In this document: piece after piece, positions 1-5,340 of the stretch
How the letters are laid out: every line of letters starts with the position of its first letter
Position numbering within the stretch: position 1 is the stretch's first letter
Assembly (NCBI GenBank): GCA_030427765.1
Contig: JAUICS010000040.1
Location: forward strand, 1 to 8,497
DNA: 8,497 nucleotides
Direction of reading: 5' to 3'
Source: Alphaproteobacteria bacterium
GTDB lineage: Bacteria; Pseudomonadota; Alphaproteobacteria; Micavibrionales; Micavibrionaceae
Program-made: the position numbers and the translations under genes
The notes under the pieces: model-generated
What the model was told of the DNA's origin: nothing
Seen by the model: only the letters and a program-made list of their open reading frames with translations
The model's database searches: none

Positions 1-1075
1 GCGTTATGTGATCACAGCCACCATGATCATCCGAAAATGCCTGCATTGATTCCGCAGGAACGATCTTGTCTTTTCCCGGATTTACAATCATGGCTGGAAT
101 ATCCCGTATTGTTGCTGGTTCAATCGTTACGTCATCAATTAACCAGTCACCTTTTTTAGGCCGGTTTTCGATGTACCATTTGTTTAAACATTCCCACGCC
201 AGATTAACGGGCAAATCCACACCGCCATTTGCCCATTCTTCGACCGCAACAAACATATCTGTATGAATGCCGTCTTTTTTCATGTCGGCGAAATGTGTGA
301 AACGGCGCTCGAACGACTCGGGGTCGGTTGCGGCAAAGATGGATTGTATCCAGTGAATTGGAATCGTATCCGTTTGTGTCAGACGTTGTTTTAATTCCGG
401 CACGTTACCGCGCACAAAAAGACTAACCGGATCTGACGTTAATTGAAAATCCCACGGGGTAGACAACAGGGTTAACGATGCAACCTTCTCACGCATCAAA
501 CAGCTGGCGGCGATAGATAGTAATCCGCCCATACAGTATCCGACAAGATGTACTTTCTGCTTAGAATAATCCGATAGAAATCTAACGGCCCTTACCAAAC
601 GTTTTTTTACAACAGTATCAATTGCATGCATTTGCCTGTCATCCTGCGGCATACCCCAATCAAGCAGGTAACTTTTTTGTCCCTGTGCGGCAAACCAGCG
701 CACCATTGAACGTTCCGGCATAAGATCAAGAATGGATGATGCGTTCACCATGGACGGCACAAATAAAACAGGTTCCTTCCTCTCTGCCATACAATTGTTT
801 TTGCAATCGGCGAGAATTCTCATCTGGCCACATCGCCATAATTCATTCAACGGTGTGGCGGTTTGCCTGTATGGATATTTTTGATATTTTTTTATGCCCG
901 ACAGCATTTTTTCAATACGCCGTGCGTTCTGATTTTGCTGCGCGTACTCAAGATCATTCATCATCATGGATATATGATACATAAGCGGTTTGGGAATCCG
1001 GCGCACCGTATTGTTTTGTTTTTCACTTTCGGTGTTTTTGTGCGCGGTCTGTTTTTTATCTATCGAGATTGACAT
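1..1075 (-). CDS. phaC: Short PhaC-like polyhydroxyalkanoate synthase (alpha/beta hydrolase fold), 3' end cut by window
   Basis: My reading of the minus strand gives one open frame of 358 codons from an ATG at 1073-1075 that runs off the left edge without a stop. PHA synthases polymerise (R)-3-hydroxyacyl-CoA into granule polyester in the cytoplasm. Visible landmarks are VPSMVN (106-111), DWG (139-141), the lipase-like box GYCMGG with nucleophile Cys181, STPWDF further on, and the catalytic Asp336 in GKDKIVP. The catalytic His should lie about 28 residues after that Asp, so it falls beyond the window. Cys in place of Ser in the box separates PHA synthases from ordinary lipases. The N-terminal part before the fold is only about 100 residues, so the protein is shorter than class I synthases; it resembles the compact alphaproteobacterial PhaC-like hydrolases. 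No PhaE partner is visible. The start is uncertain: no clear ribosome site precedes 1075, and in-frame ATGs also occur at 982 and near 961-967. Divergent phaR supports a PHA role. It may be a PHA-related hydrolase rather than the main synthase. Confidence 0.85.
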   Translation of the reverse strand, partial: MSISIDKKQTAHKNTESEKQNNTVRRIPKPLMYHISMMMNDLEYAQQNQNARRIEKMLSGIKKYQKYPYRQTATPLNELWRCGQMRILADCKNNCMAERKEPVLFVPSMVNASSILDLMPERSMVRWFAAQGQKSYLLDWGMPQDDRQMHAIDTVVKKRLVRAVRFLSDYSKQKVHLVGYCMGGLLSIAASCLMREKVASLTLLSTPWDFQLTSDPVSLFVRGNVPELKQRLTQTDTIPIHWIQSIFAATDPESFERRFTHFADMKKDGIHTDMFVAVEEWANGGVDLPVNLAWECLNKWYIENRPKKGDWLIDDVTIEPATIRDIPAMIVNPGKDKIVPAESMQAFSDDHGGCDHIT

Positions 1076-1085
1076 TGCATTAAAA

Positions 1086-1100
1086 GTGCAGCATTTTGCT
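1086..1100. promoter_or_regulatory. TGC-rich element, candidate PhaR operator
   Basis: The sequence reads GTGCAGC (1086-1092) and overlaps an inverted repeat AGCA-TTT-TGCT (1090-1100). GTGCAGC recurs as one half of the palindrome upstream of the phasin gene. PhaR proteins studied in Paracoccus and Rhodobacter bind TGC-rich or CTGC-N3-GCAG-type sites, so autoregulation is plausible. The match here is only partial. Confidence 0.35.
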
Positions 1101-1165
1101 TTTTTACTATTCTAGTTAAATTGTATTACTAGTTATGGAAGATATTTTCAATCAAAGAGTGATGT

Positions 1166-1171
1166 GAGAGG
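1166..1171 (+). promoter_or_regulatory. Ribosome binding site of phaR
   Basis: GAGAGG followed by an A-rich 8-base spacer precedes the ATG at 1180. It fits a Shine-Dalgarno sequence and supports that start. Confidence 0.75.
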
Positions 1172-1179
1172 AAAAAATC

Positions 1180-1761
1180 ATGGCCACTGGGACTAAAAAA
1201 CATCAAGATGAGCCTATCGTTGTCAAAAAATATGCGAACCGTCGTCTATATGATACAAGCCGCAGCAGTTACGTCACTCTCGACGATTTGTATGAAATGG
1301 TAAAGGAAGGGTATGACTTCATCGTTTATGATGCAAAAACGGGTGAAGACCTAACACGTTCCGTTTTAACACAAATTATTGTTGATCAGGAATCAAGTGG
1401 TCAGAACATGTTACCTGTCGGATTTTTACGCCGCCTTATCGGTTATTATGACGATGGTATGCGTGCACTTCTTCCAAACTATCTTGAGCACGCCATCGAC
1501 AGTTTCGCAACAAATCAGGAGACATTCCGTCAGCAGGTAAATAAATCTATCGAAGGCATGTTCCCTGTGAACGCCGTTGAAGAATTAAACCGTCGTAATT
1601 TGGAAATGTTTGAAAAGGCATTGACCGCGTTCAATCCGTTTTATCCTGCGACGGGTGATGAAAGTAACCGTGGTGCCGTCGAAAAGAAAATGTCGGATAT
1701 CAAATCCAACATCAACGAGCTCCAAAAAGAACTCGATCGCTTAGGCAAAAAACTGAAATAA
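1180..1761 (+). CDS. phaR: PhaR, PHA synthesis regulator/repressor
   Basis: This 193-residue protein carries both hallmark domains of the PhaR family. The PHB/PHA accumulation regulator DNA-binding domain spans about residues 14-74, with the signature KKYANRRLYDT (16-26) then YVTLDDL. The PHB_acc domain follows (about 77-117), with QESSGQNMLP just before it and the helix LLPNYLEHAIDSFATNQ. The C-terminus (about 166-193) is rich in K, E and heptad leucines and looks like a short coiled coil for oligomerisation. Characterised PhaR proteins repress phasin genes, and their own gene, until they bind nascent PHA granules; that role is inferred here. A good ribosome site lies 8 bases upstream of the start. 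The gene is divergent from the phaC-like gene and converges tail to tail with dac, with one base between the stops. The length is normal for the family and nothing looks broken. Confidence 0.95.
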   Translation: MATGTKKHQDEPIVVKKYANRRLYDTSRSSYVTLDDLYEMVKEGYDFIVYDAKTGEDLTRSVLTQIIVDQESSGQNMLPVGFLRRLIGYYDDGMRALLPNYLEHAIDSFATNQETFRQQVNKSIEGMFPVNAVEELNRRNLEMFEKALTAFNPFYPATGDESNRGAVEKKMSDIKSNINELQKELDRLGKKLK

Positions 1762-1762
1762 A

Positions 1763-3439
1763 TTAATTCGAGATTACAGAGCAGCTTTGCCCGTATTTTG
1801 AAAGCAAGGAGCATACGCTTTTTGCTTGTCCCTCGGAGTAACCTTTCAAACGCGCACTGAATACAATGTTGTCGGTTTGACGTTCTGGTACAATCACCGC
1901 CGTTGCAGGCGACAATGCCAACGCCTCAAGTTTCTGTATCGCGTTTTTCAAAATTCTGTCTGCAGTATCACGACTCTCTGATTCACCAAGGTAAATTCCC
2001 CAAGCTGATGCGGTTTTACGTGGCGACCTACGTCTATCAGGAAGTTCTGGCGGAAATGGCTGAAAACTAACTTTACGCACATCTTGATCGGCATTCCCCT
2101 CACCACCGCCAAAGAAACCATTAATAAGGTTTTGGCCGGCCTTTAAACCAACGCTAATAATATTTGACGCAACATTGCCCGCCGCATTTGGCACACGGTG
2201 ATGTTGTCCGGTATGCGCAGCAATGGCAATCAATCCGGTTTCAATACGTGACATGGCTTCCATGTCAAAGTCACCCTGCCCCATCATTTCACTAAAATCA
2301 TTGTCACCCAACACCTGTGCCAGCATTTCAAAATGCTCCGCGGGAATAGATTGCGAATCAATGGTAGATGCCTCTGAAAAATCTGTATCAATTCCTGCCG
2401 TTCCGGATTCAGGAGCATAGGCGGCCAGAATAACATCGTTATCGATCGGCTTTTTAACCGGCACAGGCAGCTTTAGGTCACTGCGGTAATTGACTTTAAT
2501 TGGTGGTATTACTGCAGGCGCATTGCCTACCTGCGCATCAACCGAGGCAACGACAACATCAGGATCAGCACCAGGTTTATATTTCGGCAATGGAACTTTT
2601 GCCTGCGCCAAACGAAGGTGACGTAGACGCTCAAATGAGCGGTTTAAAATATCGGCCATATGTGCGTCACGTGTACGGGTTGAACGACCACCAAAAACAA
2701 CGCCAACAAGACGTTGGCTTTGACGGGTCGCCGATGCGATCAAGTTAAAACCGGATGCATTGATATAACCCGTTTTCAAGCCATCCATACCTTGGTAGCG
2801 GGACATAAGGCGATTGTGATTACGATAGGTGTAACCGTTGTACCGGAATTCCTTTGTCGAAAAATATTCATATTCACGAGGATAATTTTTTATCAGGAAT
2901 TGTCCCATCACCGCCATATCGCGTGCCGATGTTACCTGACCAATGTCGTGCAAGCCCGAAGGATTCTTAAAGGTTGTTTGTCGCATGCCAATGCCACGCG
3001 CCTTGCGATTCATTTTCGCTACAAATTCCCGTTCACTGCCGCCCACATGTTCCGCAAGCGCGACAGCAATATCATTTGCCGATTTTGTAACAAGCGCATA
3101 AATCGCATTTTCAACCGTAATGGTCTCCCCCGGTTTTAAACCGAGTTTACTAGGAACCATACTTGCCGCACGGCGTGAAATTTTGACTTTGTCATACAAT
3201 GATATTTCACCGCGTTTAATGGCATCAAACGTAAGCATTAATGTCATTACCTTCGTCAGTGATGCAGGGTGCAGTCGCTTATCTGCATTACGCGAGAAAA
3301 GTACCGTTCCGTTTTCATGATTCATAACGATTGCGGCATATTTGGAATTACCCGCGAGCGCCCCTTGTGTAAGCACAAGAAGCATAGCACTTAATACAAC
3401 CAGAAAAGTCGGTATATGTAATCTAGTCCCGTATACCAT
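1763..3439 (-). CDS. dac: D-alanyl-D-alanine carboxypeptidase (S11 family) with C-terminal SPOR domain
   Basis: This 558-residue protein is a low-molecular-mass penicillin-binding protein that should remove the terminal D-Ala from peptidoglycan pentapeptides in the periplasm. Residues 1-29 form a signal peptide (basic Arg6/His8, hydrophobic core, likely cleavage after ALA). The serine enzyme motifs are all present: SLTK with nucleophile Ser60 and Lys63, SAN (120-122), and KTG (222-224). The catalytic domain ends near residue 275. A long low-complexity, partly acidic linker follows (about 280-470) rather than an obvious PBP5 C-terminal domain. A SPOR domain (about 478-556) ends the protein, with Cys543 and Cys553 placed to form a disulfide. 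SPOR domains bind glycan strands stripped of stem peptides, mostly at the division septum, so septal targeting is inferred. The start at 3439 gives a complete signal peptide but has only a weak ribosome site. Carboxypeptidases with SPOR tails are common in Alphaproteobacteria. I cannot separate dacA, dacC and dacF. Confidence 0.93.
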   Translation of the reverse strand: MVYGTRLHIPTFLVVLSAMLLVLTQGALAGNSKYAAIVMNHENGTVLFSRNADKRLHPASLTKVMTLMLTFDAIKRGEISLYDKVKISRRAASMVPSKLGLKPGETITVENAIYALVTKSANDIAVALAEHVGGSEREFVAKMNRKARGIGMRQTTFKNPSGLHDIGQVTSARDMAVMGQFLIKNYPREYEYFSTKEFRYNGYTYRNHNRLMSRYQGMDGLKTGYINASGFNLIASATRQSQRLVGVVFGGRSTRTRDAHMADILNRSFERLRHLRLAQAKVPLPKYKPGADPDVVVASVDAQVGNAPAVIPPIKVNYRSDLKLPVPVKKPIDNDVILAAYAPESGTAGIDTDFSEASTIDSQSIPAEHFEMLAQVLGDNDFSEMMGQGDFDMEAMSRIETGLIAIAAHTGQHHRVPNAAGNVASNIISVGLKAGQNLINGFFGGGEGNADQDVRKVSFQPFPPELPDRRRSPRKTASAWGIYLGESESRDTADRILKNAIQKLEALALSPATAVIVPERQTDNIVFSARLKGYSEGQAKSVCSLLSKYGQSCSVISN

Positions 3440-3676
3440 TCAATTTTTGAACCGCTATTAATTTCCTAATAATATGACCCGATGAATTTCCAGCCAAAAA
3501 GACACGACCTGACTTATATAATCATATTATCATTTTATCCAAGTGTCCACCGAATAAGCCCCGTTTTTCAAGACACATTCTTAAACCATGAACAACAATT
3601 TTTCTTTAATTGTCTCTGATACAATTGAATTTTTTGTAAACTTTAGATTGACTTTATCTATAAATGCATCTATTTC

Positions 3677-3691
3677 TTGTGCAGCGCACAA
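3677..3691. promoter_or_regulatory. Perfect palindrome upstream of phasin, candidate PhaR operator
   Basis: The site is TTGTGC-AGC-GCACAA, two perfect 6-bp arms around a 3-bp centre, about 100 bp before the phasin start. Its core TGC-AGC-GCA is a TGC-N3-GCA inverted repeat, close to the CTGC-N3-GCAG type reported for PhaR in Rhodobacter. phaR itself lies about 2 kb away. PhaR repressing phasin genes is established in related bacteria; binding here is inferred. Confidence 0.5.
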
Positions 3692-3778
3692 AAACATGAT
3701 AATGTATTAAATAGGATACATGGTTGAGAATATTGTTTTTTGATTTTAGTATTTCATAGAAATTACACGTAAATAAAT

Positions 3779-3784
3779 AAAGGG
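3779..3784 (+). promoter_or_regulatory. Ribosome binding site of phasin gene
   Basis: AAAGGG ends 8 bases before the ATG at 3793 and fixes that start. Confidence 0.7.
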
Positions 3785-3792
3785 TAACTGAA

Positions 3793-4623
3793 ATGGCCGA
3801 GACGAATACACCAAATACACCGACGGAAAACAAAACACCCGCGCCTGCTCCTGCAGCCGCTGCAAAGCCTGCCAATCCGGAGACTACCGCCGCACCAGCA
3901 AACACAAATTCTTCTGCTAAAACAGCAGCGGCTACTGCGGTAAAAAAACCTGCGGTTAAGCCAGCAGTTAAAAAAGCAGCACCAAAAAAAGCAGCACCAA
4001 AAAAAGCAACCGCGAAAAAAACAACTACAGTTAAAAAAGCCGTTACGAAAAAACCGGCTACTCGCAAAACCACATCGGCACGTAAGCCGGTACGTTCTGC
4101 AAGACCAGCAAGAAAAACAAGCACAGCAGCACGTAAAACAGTTAACAAGAATTCAGGAGCAACGCGTCCAGCTTCTAATTTCGGATTTACCAAGGGTGGT
4201 TTTAATCCGGCACTTCTAACGGGCGCACACAAATCTATGGAGGACGTCATGACTGCAAATAAGACACAGTTTGACAAGTTAGCACAGGAATCAATTAATT
4301 CCGTGAAAGAAAATACAGAAGCCGTAATGGAATCAAGCAGCATCCTTATGAAGGGTGTTGAAGGTTTCCTTAAAACAGTTACAGGAATGGTACAGGATGC
4401 GACAGAAAGAAATACAAACGCATTCAAAACAATCATGAAATGTAACTCAATTAACGAGCTTTCTGAAACACAGTATTCAATTGCACATCAGGCATTTGAA
4501 GAATTCATGTCCGGCACGACAAAATTGTCTGAAATGTCTGTGAAAGTTTGTACAGATTGTATTGAGCCACTTAATTCACAAGTGACAAAATCAATGCAAA
4601 AAGCAACAGACTGGGCCGCTTAA
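3793..4623 (+). CDS. Phasin with N-terminal histone-H1-like Lys/Ala/Pro-rich tail
   Basis: This 276-residue protein has two unlike halves. Residues 1-50 are rich in Pro, Ala, Thr and Asn. Residues 51-119 are strongly basic, with repeated KKPAVKPAVKKAAPKK-type units and later Arg-rich stretches, resembling histone H1 tails, AlgP, and the tail of Pseudomonas PhaF. Residues about 135-276 form an alpha-helical phasin domain: amphipathic helices with SINSVKENTEAVMESSS, MVQDATERNTNAF and YSIAHQAFEEFMSGTTKLSEMS. Phasins coat PHA granules and control their number and size. The basic tail suggests binding to DNA or polyphosphate, so the protein may tie granules to the nucleoid as PhaF and PhaM do; that is inference. 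In PhaF the basic tail is C-terminal, so the order here is reversed. The C-terminus is -DWAA, which resembles an -LAA/-VAA type Clp degron. Neighbours are PhaR, a candidate PhaR operator upstream and a strong terminator downstream, so it is probably transcribed alone. Confidence 0.88.
   Translation: MAETNTPNTPTENKTPAPAPAAAAKPANPETTAAPANTNSSAKTAAATAVKKPAVKPAVKKAAPKKAAPKKATAKKTTTVKKAVTKKPATRKTTSARKPVRSARPARKTSTAARKTVNKNSGATRPASNFGFTKGGFNPALLTGAHKSMEDVMTANKTQFDKLAQESINSVKENTEAVMESSSILMKGVEGFLKTVTGMVQDATERNTNAFKTIMKCNSINELSETQYSIAHQAFEEFMSGTTKLSEMSVKVCTDCIEPLNSQVTKSMQKATDWAA
3976..4005 (+). repeat. Two tandem 15-bp repeats inside the phasin tail
   Basis: Two perfect copies of a 15-bp unit (GCAGCACC followed by seven A), at 3976-3990 and 3991-4005, encode repeated AAPKK. 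More A tracts flank them, A6 at 3970-3975 and A7 at 4015-4021. The repeat unit is a multiple of three, so a gain or loss of a copy keeps the frame; slippage in a single A tract would not. Confidence 0.9.
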
Positions 4624-4649
4624 TTTAAGCCCAAACCTGTTATCGATTC

Positions 4650-4676
4650 AAAGGCCGCTGAAAAGCGGCCTTTTTT
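4650..4676 (+). terminator. Intrinsic terminator of the phasin gene
   Basis: A perfect 10-bp stem (AAAGGCCGCT/AGCGGCCTTT) with a GAAA tetraloop (4660-4663) leads into a run of T to 4676. It begins 27 bases after the phasin stop. The GC-rich centre and GNRA loop make it a strong terminator. A second run of T follows at 4683-4688, within a direct repeat of CCTTTTTTCA (4669-4678 and 4681-4690). Confidence 0.93.
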
Positions 4677-4931
4677 CATGCCTTTTTTCACAGCCAATGC
4701 GCGACAATCCATGATAAATTTTTGCACTGCATAGTAAATTTTCGTATTTTTCGCTATTACTGCTCAAAAAATTAATGAAATATGTTATATTATAAGGTGA
4801 AATTGAGAAATTGTGAGAACCACAATAGTATAAGGGCGGATCAGTTGAAAAACCGGTTGTATGATGATTGTTACAACTTTTTGTCAGCGGACTATTGTCT
4901 GCCTGGCCACTCTGCCTGTAACCCCACAATA
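4677..4931 (+). promoter_or_regulatory. Leader/promoter region of clpS-clpA
   Basis: With the phasin terminator, the gap between phasin and clpS is 308 bp. The first half is very AT-rich. TATATT (4786-4791) and the overlapping TATAAG (4791-4796) look like -10 elements, although I find no good -35 box at 16-18 bp. If they are used, the leader before clpS is about 130 bases. It contains a small palindrome (4723-4731) upstream of the -10 and a 23-codon ORF (4861-4932) that overlaps the clpS start. I see no recognised riboswitch. Confidence 0.4.
4723..4731. promoter_or_regulatory. Small TGCA-C-TGCA palindrome, possible third PhaR-type site
   Basis: Read on the minus strand this is TGCAGTGCA, which differs by one base from TGCAGCGCA at the centre of the phasin operator candidate. 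It lies about 55 bp upstream of the candidate -10 of clpS. Being only 9 bp long, it could be chance. Confidence 0.25.
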
Positions 4932-4932
4932 A
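4861..4932 (+). other. Possible 23-codon leader ORF coupled to clpS
   Basis: An ORF starting with two ATG codons ([13 protein letters not shown]...) encodes 23 residues. Its TAA stop (4930-4932) overlaps the proposed clpS ATG (4932-4934) in a TAATG arrangement, a classic layout for translational coupling. The clpS start lacks a clear ribosome site of its own, which makes coupling attractive. However, this ORF also lacks a good ribosome site at normal spacing (GGGCGG is about 20 bases upstream). It may be fortuitous. Confidence 0.22.
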
Positions 4933-5279
4933 TGAATGACGACGATGATAATAATAATGCTGATGACGGGAGAGAAGATCAGGACCGCCAGACCGGCATT
5001 CTGTTAAAAACCCGTCCAAAAACAAAAAAACCATCAATGTACAAAGTCCTGCTTCTGAATGATGATTACACATCTATGGACTTTGTCGTTCATGTCCTTG
5101 AAAAATTCTTTAACAAAACACGCCAGGAAGCCACAGATATTATGCTTCATGTACACCGCAAGGGTGTCGGGGTTTGCGGCGTGTTCACATATGAAATTGC
5201 CGAAACCAAAGTGACACAGGTTATGGATTTTGCCCGCGCGAACGAGCAACCATTACAGTGCACGATGGAAAAGGAATAG
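4932..5279 (+). CDS. clpS: ClpS, adaptor for ClpAP (N-degron recognition)
   Basis: From the ATG at 4932 the protein has 115 residues, normal for ClpS. ClpS binds substrates with destabilising N-terminal residues (Leu, Phe, Tyr, Trp) and delivers them to ClpA in the cytoplasm. The N-terminus is a flexible acidic Asp/Asn-rich arm (2-20), which in the family inserts into ClpA. The folded core starts near KKPSMYKV. The substrate pocket is intact: Asn43, Asp44, Asp45, Thr47 and Met49 in NDDYTSM, and His75 in LHVHRKG. The C-terminal block [24 protein letters not shown] is typical of Alphaproteobacteria. The same frame stays open upstream to an ATG at 4782, adding 50 residues with no likeness to ClpS. 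I rejected that start because the region looks like promoter and leader, though no strong ribosome site marks 4932 either. clpA follows after 61 bases, so the two are very likely one transcript. Confidence 0.93.
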   Translation: MNDDDDNNNADDGREDQDRQTGILLKTRPKTKKPSMYKVLLLNDDYTSMDFVVHVLEKFFNKTRQEATDIMLHVHRKGVGVCGVFTYEIAETKVTQVMDFARANEQPLQCTMEKE

Positions 5280-5294
5280 ATATTCTTTAAACAA

Positions 5295-5315
5295 GGCCTA
5301 GATTAATTCTAAGCC
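5295..5315 (+). other. Weak stem-loop between clpS and clpA
   Basis: GGCCTAGA and TCTAAGCC can pair as an 8-bp stem with one C-A mismatch around the loop TTAAT. No T run follows on the plus strand, so it is not a standard terminator. It could influence mRNA processing or the clpS:clpA ratio, or mean nothing. Confidence 0.3.
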
Positions 5316-5328
5316 CTAAAAAATCTGT

Positions 5329-5334
5329 AAGGAG
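5329..5334 (+). promoter_or_regulatory. Ribosome binding site of clpA
   Basis: AAGGAG, 6 bases before the ATG at 5341, is the strongest Shine-Dalgarno in the window and decides the clpA start over the out-of-frame ATG at 5337. Confidence 0.88.
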
Positions 5335-5340
5335 TTATGT

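Larger units (their letters stand above)
1076..1179. promoter_or_regulatory. Divergent phaC-like/phaR control region
   Basis: This AT-rich 104-bp spacer must hold both outward promoters. On the minus strand a TTGAAA-like box lies near 1147-1152, but I could not pair it with a convincing -10 box at normal spacing. For phaR, TTGTAT (1121-1126) followed after 16 bp by TATTTT (1143-1148) is a weak candidate. A TGC-rich element sits at 1086-1100, next to the phaC-like start. The promoter assignments are inference only. Confidence 0.4.
3440..3792. promoter_or_regulatory. Divergent dac/phasin control region (353 bp, no gene)
   Basis: The spacer is strongly AT-rich and holds no convincing gene. It should carry the dac promoter on the minus strand and the phasin promoter on the plus strand. 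For dac, minus-strand TTGGAT (3537-3542) and TATATA (3515-3520), 16 bp apart, are a weak pair that would give a leader of about 70 bases. For the phasin, TATAAA (3659-3664), GATAAT (3698-3703) and TTGACT (3648-3653) are promoter-like but do not form a clean pair. A 15-bp palindrome at 3677-3691 is the most ordered element. Its overlap with the likely phasin promoter zone would suit repression. Confidence 0.45.

Noticed and set aside
736..1072. Plus-strand ORFs of 82 and 69 codons opposite the phaC-like gene
   Set aside because: They are antisense to a frame with clear PHA synthase motifs and show no recognisable protein features.
2223..3320. Several plus-strand ORFs (65-141 codons) opposite dac
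   Set aside because: All lie antisense to a complete carboxypeptidase gene with intact SxxK, SxN and KTG motifs.
3588..3710. Possible 40-codon plus-strand ORF (MNNNFSLIV...) in the dac/phasin spacer
   Set aside because: There is no ribosome site, it crosses the palindrome and promoter-like elements, and its composition only reflects AT-rich DNA.
3654..4436. 260-codon minus-strand ORF opposite the phasin gene
   Set aside because: It is the mirror of the Lys/Ala/Pro-rich tail and gives a low-complexity Ala/Val/Phe protein with no ribosome site or family likeness. The plus-strand phasin explains the region.
3440..4931. tRNA, riboswitch or CRISPR elements in the two larger spacers
   Set aside because: I found no cloverleaf, no conserved aptamer motif and no regularly spaced repeats in either spacer.
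4648..5073. 141-codon minus-strand ORF across the terminator and clpS
   Set aside because: It overlaps the phasin terminator and the conserved clpS gene antisense and has His/Tyr-rich shadow composition.
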